Below, in pieces: positions 42,801 through 53,765 of a DNA stretch of 64,000 bases. Within the stretch, counting starts at the first letter, position 1; each line of letters begins with the position of its first letter. This stretch comes from Piliocolobus tephrosceles. Its lineage: Eukaryota; Chordata; Mammalia; Primates; Cercopithecidae. Under the pieces are notes generated by a model. That model was not told the origin of the DNA, searched no databases, and saw nothing but the letters and a program-made list of their open reading frames with translations. A program made the position numbers and the translations under genes. Location: the NCBI RefSeq assembly GCF_002776525.5, contig NC_045439.1, positions 163,303,950 through 163,367,949 of the forward strand, in the 5' to 3' direction.

Positions 42801-43240
42801 AACATTTAATAATAATGAAGGCAGTACCCATTTTGTTTACATAAATTATCCCATTGTATTCTTATCACGAATACTTTTACCACAATGTTAAAAGAGAGAT
42901 TTAATAATTTGTTACAATTACAGAGCTACTAAATAAGATTTGGGCTCAAGAAGTCTTCCTGTCAATCACTTCATTAAAATACCTCTGTGTTTGCTTAGTG
43001 TACAGTAACAATGTTTTCTCCTCATCAGTTCCATTCTAGGCCATATTCTTTACACATACCATTTTAAATATCAAAACACCTCAAGATAAAGGGTGTTTAT
43101 TATCCCCATTGTCCAAGGGGGAAAAATAATCAGAAAATGGGTAATTAATATGTATAACTAAAGCCATTGAGCTACACACCAAGGTAGCAAGTAATTGAGT
43201 GAGATTCAAACTTGAAAATCCATTTGATTAAAATCACATT
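42801..43240 (+). repeat. MIR-like remnants
   Basis: 'acataaattatcccattgta' and later 'ctttacacatacca' with 'ttattatccccattgtcc' look like two diverged sense MIR cores. Confidence 0.45.
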
Positions 43241-43327
43241 GATTCTCTATGGCATATTGTCTCTAAAAGAGAGGAAGGTGGGAAAAGGGGAAGAAAGAGA
43301 GAGAAATGGAGAGCAGAGAGTAAGACC

Positions 43328-43331
<4 letters not shown>

Positions 43332-43375
<44 letters not shown>
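43332..43375. repeat. (GT)22 microsatellite
   Basis: Uninterrupted GT repeat of 44 bases, likely polymorphic. Confidence 0.98.
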
Positions 43376-43378
<3 letters not shown>

Positions 43379-43390
43379 ATTGATGAGATT

Positions 43391-43402
43391 GAAAGTGAAA
43401 GT
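43391..43402 (-). promoter_or_regulatory. ISRE/IRF-type motif
   Basis: Plus strand GAAAGTGAAAGT, minus strand ACTTTCACTTTC: two GAAA cores at IRF spacing. On the GBP sense strand the context TTACTTTCACTTTCA resembles the interferon element of GBP promoters. It lies 5.2 kb upstream of the GBP ATG. No first exon or TATA box can be identified beside it, so the link to GBP is inference. Confidence 0.4.
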
Positions 43403-43590
43403 AAGGCAGGTTATTTCAAAACAGAGCTAATGCTAGGAAATCACCTGCTTTTTCTAAGCAATAAAATCTATTGTTTATATCAGGCAAACAAAAAATAGCC
43501 CCAGACAAAATTGAATCTTTGTGAATTATGTATAATTTAAGGGTATATAAATTTATAAGAAAAAAAGATTCCACTTTCCCAACTTGTTGT

Positions 43591-43877
43591 TTTTTGAGAT
43601 GGATTTTTCTCTCTTGTTGCCCAGGCTGGAGTGCAATAGCGCGATCTTGGCTCACTGCAAACTCCACCTCCCGGGTTCAAGTGATTCTCCTGCCTCAGCC
43701 TCCTGAGTAGCTAGGATTACAGGCATGAGCCACCATGCCCGGCTAATTTTGTATTTTTAGTAGAGATGGGGTATCTCTATGTTGGTCAGGCTGGTCTCGA
43801 ACTCCTGATCTCAGGTGATCCACCTGCCTCGGCCTCCCAAAGTGTTGGGATTACAGGCGTGAGCCACCATGCCAGAC
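43591..43877 (-). mobile_element. Alu (AluS)
   Basis: Antisense dimer flanked by 'cccaacttgtt' and 'ccccaacttgttt'. Confidence 0.95.
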
Positions 43878-44325
43878 CCCAACTTGTTTTTAGAGTGTTT
43901 CTTTGGAGACTAGTGGGCCAGAGTCCTTTCTTTAACCTTTGAATATAAATAGAGCTTTCTAGAGGTTAAATATCATTGCCAGCTTTACAACCCAGAGATG
44001 TCTTCAGGAGTCTGGACTCCATGTCTTTTGAAATGGAAATATCCAGAAAGACAGAGACCCAGGCTTCCTGACACTTTGGGAGCTTAAGCCCCGTGCCTAT
44101 CCTGTCTGTAGCCATTTCTTCCAAGGGAGATAAATGTTAATATTCTTTCAGATAAGCAAATAGCTACCACATTTCCAAGGTGAGCATAGGATGAATACAC
44201 GGAAGGTAGAGCAAAGTTCAGAATGTAACAGCAAATTATGTTGTCAATTCTGTCATGGGAAAACAGGATGGCGTTGATCCTAAGGAAACATGTTATATAA
44301 ACCAGCTAAAAACAGTGCAGTTAAA

Positions 44326-44617
44326 TGCTGGGCGAGGTGGCTCACACCTGTAATCCCAGCACTTTGGGAGACTGAGGTGGGCGGATCACTTGAGGTCAGG
44401 AACTTGAGACCAGCCTGGTCAACACAGTGAAACCCCGACTCTACAAAAATACAAAAAAAAAAAAAATAGCCAGGTGTAGTGGTACATGCCTGTACTCCCA
44501 GCTACTAGGGAAGCTGAGGCAGGAAAATCACTTGAACCTGGGAGGCAGAGGTTGCAGTGAGCCAAGATAGCACCACTGCACTTCAGCCTGGGTGATAGAG
44601 TGAGAGTCTGTCTCAAA
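44326..44617 (+). mobile_element. Alu
   Basis: Sense dimer 'gctgggcgaggtggctcac' to 'gagagtctgtctcaaaaag'. The A tail is almost absent. Confidence 0.94.
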
Positions 44618-44717
44618 AAGCTATTTTATAAAACATGAATAAGAAAAGACACTACATCTGCATTTTATATACATTTGATATGTAATTTTAATGTGTAAGT
44701 AAGAAATGCTCGCACAG

Positions 44718-44900
44718 GTTTGGATCTGGTGGCTCACGCCTGTAATCCCAGCTACTTGAGAAGCTGAGGCAGGATAATCGTTTCAACCTGGGAGGTGGAA
44801 GTTGCAGTGAGCCCAGATCGCGCCTCTACACCCCATCCTTGGCAACAGAGTGAGACTTCCTCTCAACAATAACAACAAACAACAAAAATAAAAATAAAAT
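44718..44900 (+). mobile_element. Alu with internal deletion
   Basis: 'ggatctggtggctcacgcc' joins directly to right-arm text 'gctacttgagaagctgag'. Tail (AACAACA)n. Confidence 0.9.
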
Positions 44901-45849
44901 AGTGCAGTATAAAGAGATCTTATGTGTCAGGATGTATAAATACTGTAAACTTTCAACCTGATTTTGCAGTCATTTGCGGAATACCTATCTGCACGTATTT
45001 GGTTCTTGTTAATAATAAAACAGTGTTCCATTTTTTCTAAATTTTTGTGGAGACAACATTTTTGGTACAACTTTTATTTCACCAACAATATGAAAGAATT
45101 AAATTTACTACTTTCCCTACATACCCATTTCCAGAAGAACTAAAGTTGTTACCTATAGATAAATTTAAATATGTTGATTAATTCAATTCATGGTGCATAT
45201 AATTCTATTTATTAAAAACCTAGAAATCAATGACAAAGAACAAAAGCCTAGTAGTAGGATATCTACTGTAAATTTAGCAGTATTTCTAACTCATTGATGA
45301 GATTAGAAGTTATGTTTTATTTTTGTACTTTCCAGCATATTGTGACTTTTTTCAATGACTAAATTATCATCCCAGGAAAACACATACACATCAAGAAAGT
45401 AATTTTCCTGTTGAAAAATAAGATCACTTATTTAAATAATCATTTTCTGCTAGGTATTCGGTATTGTAATCCATTGGTGATTTATTTGTAAGACAGGTAT
45501 TTAATAAGAAATGACTACACACAAAGTCTCTCATACATTAGTGTCTAATTGTATACAATTGAAGTATTTATATTGGGGCAAGTCAGGTAGGAAAGGGTAC
45601 TTAAAATGAAAATCTTATTCTTTTGCTGTGGACAGAAATCAAAGGCGTTTGATATAGTTGCATGAGGTGGTTAATGACTGTGTGAATTGCCCTAGTCTGA
45701 AATAAACATTTTGTGATTTAGTGATTTAGCACAGGAAGCATTTTTTTTTTCTGTATTAAGAACAAAGGGTTTTTTGTTGACATAGGATTCATACAATAGT
45801 GAAGTCACGGGGCTAAAGTATAGGGTTGCTTTGAAATCACCTTTCCAAA
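44901..45849. other. Unassigned AT-rich DNA
   Basis: No repeat, exon or motif recognised. Confidence 0.4.
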
Positions 45850-46605
45850 ATTATAACCGAGGAAATTATGACAGTGAAAGAAATCAGACCTAACTGACCC
45901 CATCTTGCTTCTAACCTTTAACTTGTCCTTGTTCATCTTGGGACCTAGGCCAAACTAACTTTGGGAAGGAATTTAGTTCATGGTTTGACTCTGAAACAAA
46001 ATTGGCAACAGTCTTTTCCTGAAAAGACCCCCTTCTTGCCTGGGAACCAGTCTGCCTTTGCAGGACCAATAAATTAGCTACAAGATTAGAAACTACAGTT
46101 TAGTGGACATGCAGCCTCTGGCTCCAAGAGTCTGAACCTCCCCAAATTGCTCCTGGGATAACATCACTATTGCAAAATCTAAGATAAGTGCTTGAGATAT
46201 TTTGCAGACCCCATACTTGATGAATCAGTTGACACCACCTATACCAGTAATCTGGCCCAAGCAGCTCACACCACCCAGACCAGTAATCTGGCTGAACCAG
46301 TTCTGCCACCCCACCCAGGAACAGAAACCAGCAAGAAAAATTGACTTCGATCCTCTACGATTCCATCTCCAACCTGAACAATCAGTACTCCCCACTTCCC
46401 AAGCCGCTAGTCACCAAATTATCTTTAAGAACCCTGATCCCCTAATGCTTGGGGAGACTGATTTGAGTAATAATAAAACTTAGGTCTCACGCACAGCCGG
46501 CTCTGTGTGAATTACTCTTTCTTCATTGCAATTCCCCTGTCTTGATAAATTGGTTCTGTCTAAGCAGCAGGCAAAGTGAACCCACTGGGCAGTTATAGTT
46601 TAGAA
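45850..46605 (+). mobile_element. ERV1 LTR (MER4/MER41-like group)
   Basis: Sense LTR text: 'gaaatcagacctaactgacc', a repeated 'accagtaatctggc' (46,243 and 46,281), poly(A) signal region 'gagtaataataaaactt', and the end 'gataaattggttctgtc' with 'tgggcagtta'. Group assignment is from memory of these words; subfamily not certain. Confidence 0.6.
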
Positions 46606-47039
46606 AAAGTAAACTAGTCACAGTTGGCTTTTATGAATATGGCGAAAAGTATGTCAAAGCCCTGATAGCTCATCCTAGTTGTGCTGTATTTCAGGGACTG
46701 GAGCTGCTGCCCAGTTTCCTTCACTCCAGAGAGGATCCTGTCTCTGGTCTACCCGCGAGGCTGTAGGACCTTGCTGTGTCCACCTTGGGGCGTGTTTGCT
46801 TCACAGACACGGAACTTCCCTTGGGAGCAGACATATCGCTTAAATGTTTTTACTTCCTCTCTATATTCAATGTGATATAGGAGTAAAGAATAAATTATGT
46901 AGGCAGGTAGTGAGGGTACGGGCATCCTTGGTAAGGTTTTCCTTTTAATGAAAAGCAGCCCCCAAATAATTTTCTTTTCTAACAAAGAGCAACCTGTATA
47001 ATTGAGCTGCAAACATATACCAGCAAACTAGAAGCTTGC
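46606..47039. other. Unassigned sequence between LTRs
   Basis: No motif recognised. Possibly ERV internal or pre-existing DNA. Confidence 0.35.
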
Positions 47040-47511
47040 ACAGGAGAATACCGGCAGTTGTGCCAACAGGAACCTGGGACTAGGTATGTTCGAATTGTGG
47101 CTCTATTCTTTCTTCTCTTTGCCAGCCACACGTACAGTAAGAATCAGACAACAAGGCTCCGGCCAAATGGGAAGTCCATTTGCATAATAAGATTAGGGTG
47201 GGGTAGACAGCCTTCCGGGCATGTTATATAAACATCACAGCTGGTCCAGCCAATCTGTGGTCCCTATGTAAATCAGACATCACCTCCTCAAGCCTGTCTA
47301 CAAAATCTGCTGCACTCTGCTGTGGGTTGGAATTCCCACTTGGGTGCCTCTCTCTCTCACAGGAGAGGCAACTGTTCTCCTTTCTCTTTATCCAGACAAT
47401 GATGCCATGTAGATGTACATACATGTGACACGATTTCATCTGACCAAGGAGGCCAAAGGAGACCAAGCAACACTGTCTCCTCAGCTTTTTGTTTTTGTGA
47501 ACTGTTTCTAG
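47040..47511 (+). mobile_element. ERV1 LTR, second kind
   Basis: 'catttgcataataagatta', TATA-type 'gttatataaacatcac', then 'gaattcccacttgggtgcc' and 'cacaggagaggcaactg' are the TATA-R order of a sense LTR. It is interrupted at 47,512 by another LTR. Confidence 0.5.
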
Positions 47512-47994
47512 TGTGAAAGGAAAATATCCTGGGCCCCAAATCACTAAGCTAAAGGGAAAAGTCAAGCTAGGAACTGCTTAGGGCAAACCTGCCTCCCATT
47601 CTATTCAGAGTCACCCCTCTGCTCACTGAGATAAATCCGTACCTGATTGCCTCCATTGGTAAGGCTAATGAGAAACTTAAAAGAATGCAACCATTTGTCT
47701 CTTATCTACCTATGATCTGGAAGCCCTCTCCCCATTTTGGGTTGTCCTGTTTTCCAGAACAAACCAATGTTCATCTTACATATGCTGATCGATGTGTTTC
47801 ATGTCTCCCTAGAATAGACTCCGTCTCAAAGAAACAAACAAACAAACAAACAAAAAAACCAAACTGTTCTCTGACCACCCAGGACACATGTTGTCAGGAC
47901 CTCCTGAGGCAGTGTCATGGGTGCACATCCTCAACCTTGACAAAATAAACTTTCTAAATTCACTAAGACCTGTCTCTAATTTTCATGGTTCACA
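47512..47994 (+). mobile_element. ERV1 LTR, third kind, with an Alu-tail insertion
   Basis: Starts 'tgtgaaaggaaaatatcc', ends 'tttcatggttcaca' (TG...CA). 'gacaaaataaactttc' is the poly(A) signal region. The first about 300 bases match the LTR at 53,454. A foreign A-rich segment at 47,817-47,857 replaces the region where the promoter should be. Confidence 0.7.
47817..47857 (+). mobile_element. Alu 3' end only (about 40 bases)
   Basis: 'gactccgtctcaaagaaac' followed by (AAAC)n: the last about 14 bases of an Alu and its tail, with no Alu body. Confidence 0.65.
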
Positions 47995-48179
47995 CTAGTA
48001 TTCTTGGAGAGATGCCCTATTTTCCTTTGTATTTCTGACAAGGTTCCACTCCTAACTTCTATTCTAACCCTGAAGAGTTTTCGTAAGAAATAGAGTCTGT
48101 GAGAGATCGTCAAGCTCAGCCTAACAAGTGAGAAGATAGCACTACTGAGGTAGGCTATAGACATGTTATGGGACAATCA

Positions 48180-48936
48180 AAGACTGGAGAGACTGAAAAA
48201 GGCTCAGGAGAGTTTATTAAATTAAGATGATCACTAGCTCAGCCAGGCACACATCCAGAAAGTCTGAGTCCTGAACAAAGGGCTTTTCCTACTTTTAAAC
48301 ATCTTAAGGTGGGAACTATGTGAGGCAGGAAGCAAGTTACAGAAGCAAAAAACAAAGGCAGCATTACAACATTTCTTACATCTTGAGAGAAGCATGTCTT
48401 GCAATCTAAACTTATCAGTCTTGTGACCCTCCAGCCATGCAGGAGGTAAGCAGGAACTCACTGGGCCTTTGAGGAACAAACTGAGGAATGTTGAGTTGGG
48501 GAGTATAGATAAGATCCACCGACCACAAAGAGAAGACAGGTTGTGAATATTCTCTTTTAACTTGAGTGTAAGGGATGGGGGTGGGGAGTCACACTTTGCA
48601 GCAACTTAAGGAGGATTTAAAAATTTATATTACTGCTACTATTAGGTTATATTTGATTTCATTAATTCCTTCTTCATTCCCCGCTTTTGGTGCTCGACAA
48701 AAATGTAGATTAGTAAAGAGCACCACAGTTAGCTATTTCTTCTTGAGTGAGTACGTACTCATCTTGGGATACTGGTGGGTACCTTTGCAGAGCCATTATT
48801 CGGGTGGTGGTATGTCTGTCCTTGGTGGCTCTGCTGCTTACTCTTTTTGTCTTAGATTTTTACAGATGATCCAATATTATTTAGTTTACTGAGATGTGCA
48901 GCTTTGTAGGCATCAAAATATATGGACACAGGCCCT
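48180..48936 (-). mobile_element. ERV 3' internal / env-end remnant
   Basis: Antisense continuation of the retroviral block below the env frame. No long frame survives. A direct LTR on the minus strand is not identifiable. Confidence 0.4.
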
Positions 48937-49425
48937 TTATGCGAGTAAGGGAAATTTTGTTTTGTTTACAAGTTTACAGACCCTGGTTTTTGTAGGGTTT
49001 GTATATGATGGCATTAGGGGTTCACCAATTTGGACTTGAAACCAGAAGTCACTAGATAAGAACTCTAGGTCATAACATACTTGGGGCTGCCCATTGCCAG
49101 GATCACAGACTGAATAACTAGTCAGATGGTAGACACAAGTTCCTGTATGAGTCCTTGTACACTCATAGTAGATCTGGTATAACAGAGTTTTAGTCACACG
49201 TTTTCCAGACGAGGCTTCTATCATATAATGATGACAGTCTTCCTGGTCCCCCTTTATAATCACAGGTGAAGGTGTCAGTGGCTTTAATATTACTAATATG
49301 ATTAAACTTTTACTATGTATGGGCACCCTTTTGGGCAACAAGCTTGGTAGTATTTGCAAAGATAACATGACAGCAAAATTCAGTACAAATAAGAGTATAA
49401 CTACGTTTGTAAATTCAATCCACAT
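48937..49425 (-). pseudogene. Gammaretrovirus-like env fragment
   Basis: 162-codon open frame on the minus strand: a hydrophobic N-terminal segment (residues 8-28), then a cysteine-bearing surface-unit-like stretch ('CVYHLTSYSVCDPG'). It follows the pol block in the same orientation, as env should. No transmembrane subunit, cleavage site or fusion peptide is visible and the frame stops early, so it is a dead remnant. Confidence 0.55.
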
Positions 49426-49479
49426 TTACTTATCTATCATTGACTTCCTCAGGCTTCGGCCATGTGTAGACTAGTCAGC

Positions 49480-50530
49480 TTCCCGTTGTGTGACTGGAGC
49501 AGGGCTCGATGTTTCCTCACGCTTCAGCTGTGCGTGGACCAACCAGCCTCCGGTGTGGTGAGAGCAGGGCAGTTGTCCTTGTCAGTAGTGGCTTGGTTTT
49601 GCTGCAGGATCAGCTGTGTCGGGTGGTCTGGGTTTTATTGACTGGTCCACTGGTGCTGGGCGGCAGCTGCTGCTGGTTTCAGCTGGCCATGATGAATCCA
49701 AGGTGTGATACCTGCAATTTTAACAGCAGTGGGGGTAGACAAGATCACAATATGGGGACCATCCCATAAAGGCCCTAACGTGGTTGGGTTCCATCGTTTG
49801 GCCCAGACAGAGTCTCCAGATTGGAAGGGATGTACTGCATCTGTGAGGCTAACAGGTATTCTTTCTCTTACCCACCCTTGTATTTCCTGCATGGCCTCAC
49901 CTAAGGCTTGCATTTGCCTTCTTAAGGTTAATTCCCCAATTTCTTTTAAATCTCCTTTTATGTGAGTTCTGATGGGGGGTGGTAGGCCGAACACTATCTC
50001 GTTGGGTGAATAACCGGTTAAGTTATTAGGGGTGCACCTGACTCAGAGAAGGACCATGGGCAGCACCTGATCCCACCTTAGATGAGTTGCTTGGCAAGAC
50101 TTCTTTAACAGCTGTTTGAGTGTCCAGTTCATTCTTTCAACTTTTCCAGAACTCTGTGAGTGATAAGCTGTATGCAGTTTCCATTTGATTTTTAACATCT
50201 GCATTAGCTGTTGTACTATTTCTGCCACAAATGCTGGACCATTGTCTGATCCTAAAGTTAGAGGCAGTCCAAATCTAGGAATAATGTCCTTTAACAAGAT
50301 CCTGGTTCCTTCCTGAGCTTTCTCTGTCCTGGTGGGAAATGCCTCGACTCACCCTGAGGAAGTGCAGACAAACATTAGCATGTACCGGTAGTCTCCAGCT
50401 TGAGGTAGCTTGGTAAAGTCCACAGGCAGGTTTTTACAGGGTGTAGCTCCAGTTTCTTGAATCCCTTGGGGCTGTATTGGCCCCTGCCATGGATTGTTTT
50501 GGGCACAAGTTAAACATTGCTCACAAACGG
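49480..50530 (-). pseudogene. Retroviral integrase remnant of pol
   Basis: Two frames: 50,043-50,297 holds catalytic-core text (SDNGPAFV, then HSQSSGKVERMN, that is the second Asp and the Glu of the DDE triad), and 49,635-49,994 the C-terminal domain ending in 'WIHHGQLKP'. Stops and a frameshift separate them. Gammaretrovirus-like. Confidence 0.85.
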
Positions 50531-51290
50531 CTCAAGTGATGGCAGTTAGTCGTGGCACATAGAAATGCCATCCTACAAGAGTCTCGAATGCAGTTTTTCC
50601 CATATGCTTTCCTTGATGAAACTGCTTTATGAACCGGGGGGGCTTTTGCTTCTGGGATGGCAAGCCTCCCATCTGAGAACTTCCACCAACCTCCTTTCTG
50701 GTAACTTCCACTCTCCTGCTCAAACCAAGCCTTTTCATTAGAGGAGTAGTTAGGGGGTTCTGTAAGGGGAAGCTCCTGTAAGAGCATGGTAAGTGTTTCC
50801 TCTTCCTTCTTAGTTACCTCTGTCGTTGCAGCTCTTTTGGCTTCTTTGTCCATCTTTCTGTTTCCTCCAGCCTCATCACCTCCTCCTCTTTGATGCCCTT
50901 TGCAATGGATGACTGCTACTTCTTTTGGAGCCCATATGGCTTCTAAGAGCTGCTCTATTTCCTTTTCATTTTTGATTTCCTTTCCTTCAGTAGTTAATAA
51001 TCCTCTTTCCTTATATATGGCTCCATGGGCATGCAAAGTGGCAAAAGCATACCTTGAGTCAGTATAGATGTTTCCTGACTTTCTTTCGGCCAAGATCAAT
51101 GCTCTAGTGAGAGCTATTAGCTCAGCCCTTTGGGCTGAAGTTCCAACTGGCAGAGGGCGGGCTTCGGCTACTGAGTTTAGTGTTACCACTGCATATCCAG
51201 CCCAGCTGACACCTTCAGATATGAAGCCGCTGCCATCAGTAAAGTATTCAACATCTGGATCTTTTAAGGGCTGGTCCTTTAAGTCTTTTC
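50521..51290 (-). pseudogene. Retroviral RNase H domain of pol
   Basis: 222-codon frame (50,521-51,189) with SAQRAELIALTRAL, YTDSRYAFATLHAHG and an HCKGHQRG motif. The codons for TDGS lie just upstream at about 51,236. The Glu and the second Asp of the active site are present. Gammaretroviral type. Longest surviving piece of this provirus. Confidence 0.88.
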
Positions 51291-51780
51291 AGCTTGAGAA
51301 AACCTCATCCACTGTTTCCACACAACAGTGATACCCTGGGCCGCACAACGGGGGCTTTCCATGCTCCACCCATTCTATTGGCAACAGTGTGACTGGATTT
51401 AGAGTATTCACAGTCTCCAAGGTTATGCATGGGTTTTCACACAAAAGTCCTTGATATCTTGACATCTTAGGGTTAGAAAGCCAGCGATGCCCCCTCTGCT
51501 CCTTCAGGGTGATGACCATGTGGGGCACCCGAATTATTACCATTCCTCTGTTGTTGGGACAGTAAGGGTCATTACTATGGCTTTTCTTTGACCTAGGTTT
51601 AGAGTCATGTCCCCTTTTGGTGAAAAGGAGATTTGTACTTGCAATTTCTGGAGCAAGTCTCTTCCTAACAAGGGCACTGGACAATTTTGCTTTTATTGTC
51701 CTTCTTCTCACTCCTGATTGTAGGATACAGTGAATTCCTCTTCAAAGTTTAGCCTGTTAACTTCCTTTAAAATTCAAGAG
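51289..51780 (-). pseudogene. Retroviral reverse-transcriptase connection region
   Basis: 140-codon frame whose second half (SNPKMSRYQGLLCENP...TLNPVTLLP) is the RT-RNase H connection. The finger/palm domains, protease and gag are absent. The block ends where the 51,791 LTR starts. Confidence 0.75.
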
Positions 51781-51790
51781 GGAGAAAAAT

Positions 51791-52350
51791 TGTTAAGTAC
51801 GAGTTCTGAGTTCCTCTTTAAAGAACTAACATGTCAGCTTCCCTGTTCTTTGTTCTCCATTTTAAAGTTTATCTTCTTTGTTCTTTACCTTCCTTGCCCC
51901 TAGTTCCAGTAAACAACCCTCTCTTAGCCTCTATCACTTGTTCTGTCCTTAGGCATCCTTAGTCACCTGTTCTGTCCTTAGGCATGCTCAGTCAACTGTT
52001 CTGTCCTTAGGCATCCTTAGTCATCTGTTCCATCCTTAGGCATCCTTAGTCACCTGCTCTGTAACCATCCTTCCTACCAAAACTACTCACCCTGCCACTC
52101 TGGCTCATACCCCTGCTCTCTTTAAAATAGCCAATCAGAATTAGCTTAGACTGTGCAGTTCAACCCTAACCAATAGGGGGAAGACATAGCAGTAGGGTCT
52201 AGCTGCGTTAGGATAAGAACCCCTTCCCTTCCCTTGTATGGTGTGTTCTTGCCATTGCTCCATCCACGAGACACACCCTTCTATAGAAGTAAATTGCCTT
52301 GCTGAGAAAACTTTTGCCTGAGTGCTATTTTCACTTGGTGACACTGAACA
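51791..52350 (+). mobile_element. ERV1 LTR with 29-bp U3 repeats
   Basis: Begins 'tgttaagtacgagttctg', ends near 'acttggtgacactgaaca'. It has CCAAT-type boxes ('agccaatcagaatt', 'aaccaataggggg') and a promoter-like 'ggataagaaccccttccc'. Opposite in orientation to the adjoining pol block, so they are not one intact provirus. Confidence 0.6.
51935..52066 (+). repeat. 4.5 x 29-bp tandem repeat
   Basis: Units at 51,935, 51,964, 51,993 and 52,022, each about 'ctgttctgtccttaggcatc' in its core, plus a partial fifth. They lie upstream of the CCAAT boxes, where retroviral enhancers sit. Confidence 0.95.
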
Positions 52351-53453
52351 TTTTCCAATATGATGCCATCCTGATGTATAAACAGCTATAATTTCATGCT
52401 GGCATTTTCTAGTCACTGTTTTATATCTCCATTGCTGGTCGTGTGTTGGAGAGAATTAATGGGAAAGAAGGGTTCTCTCTTGCCCCCCATTGCCCTTTCC
52501 CAGACCACCCAGATGGGCAGTGTTAGGGCATTCCTCTGAGTGGTACCAATGGCTATTTGGTGACTGGCTCAGCTGCAAGACTTATTCTAGTGGTTTGGGT
52601 TGGGGAAACTGGAAGGCGCCTATGCATTGCTTCAAAGCCCTGAAAAAAGTAGAGCTATGCTACTACAACTTTCGAGGGAAGGGAGGAATGAGGAGCAATC
52701 ACAGTGTTGCTATCTGATGGCTCTATGGACAATGTGTAGATTATTCTACTCTGTCAGCCTGTGGAGTGAGAAGAAGGACAATAAATTTGGAGTTTACTGT
52801 TGAATGGGAAAGTGAGATGGCATTGCATGTATCCAGGCCTTTGTGCTGCTGTTCTAAGCAGGGGACCTGATTAATGTATGATGCTCTCTTTTGGTGCTGT
52901 TTGGCCCCAGTGCTCTTTGGAGTCCAGGTAGGTTTGACCTCTAAAAATCAAACTGCCATGGAAACTGCTTTACCCAAAATTTTGGTTCACAGCCTGCATT
53001 GGATTATCTATTGGGGCAAACAAAGTAAAACCAGTAAGCTTATATTGCTCTCTCAATACTAAGGTTCCAAGCTATTGGATCTTCATTTATGTGTGTGTAT
53101 ACATGTCTAGATGTGTTTATTTGTATGTACATTTATTGTTATATGTGTCTACCAAATTAGCTTATAAGTAAAAGAGCACACATAAATTAAATAAACAAGT
53201 CTAAGCAATTTTCAAGTTCATGTGATTTATACTTAAATCTTTACTGAACAAGCTGGCTTTAAAATTATTGGTAGAATAAAAATAGAAATGCCTTTAGAAT
53301 TGCTAGCAGACATTTTGTCTGGATTTTATGTATGTCTTTGCTAGATATTTTGGGATGTCAGTGCTTGGCATAGAAGGTTATAAAACTATAAACACAGCTA
53401 ATACAAAATGATCTTGGTTTGTTTGCTTCCTTTTGATGAATGAGAGTAATTTA
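52351..53453 (+). mobile_element. Probable ERV internal remnant
   Basis: 'tggaaactgctttacccaaa' with 'ttcacagcctgcattggatt' parallels the text at 35,265. It leads into a sense LTR at 53,454. No viral frame survives. Confidence 0.4.
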
Positions 53454-53765
53454 TGAAAGGAAAATATCTTGGGTCCCCAAAATCACCCAGCTGAAGGGAA
53501 AATTCAAGCTGGGAATGCTTAGGTCAAACCTTCCTCCCATTCTATTCAAAGTCATCCCTCTGCTCACTGAGATAAATGCATATCTGATTGCCTTCTTTGG
53601 AAAGGCTAATCAGGAACTCGAAAGAATGAACCCTTTGTCTTCCACCTACCTGTGACCTGGAAGCCCCTAAGCCCTCTCCCCACTTTGAGTTGTCCCACTT
53701 TTCTGGACTGAACCAAGGTTCATTTGACTAATGTTGATTGATGTCTCACATCTCCCTTGTTAAAA
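53454..53765 (+). mobile_element. ERV1 LTR, 3' truncated
   Basis: 'tgaaaggaaaatatcttggg' and about 300 further bases match the LTR at 47,512 closely. It stops before the promoter/poly(A) part. Confidence 0.7.

Noticed and set aside
47224..47565. 113-codon minus-strand frame as a gene
   Set aside because: It reads across two sense LTRs in antisense; no domain.
51935..52066. Tandem 29-bp repeats as a CRISPR array
   Set aside because: Repeats are directly adjacent with no spacers, and the genome is a primate's; it is an LTR enhancer-type repeat.
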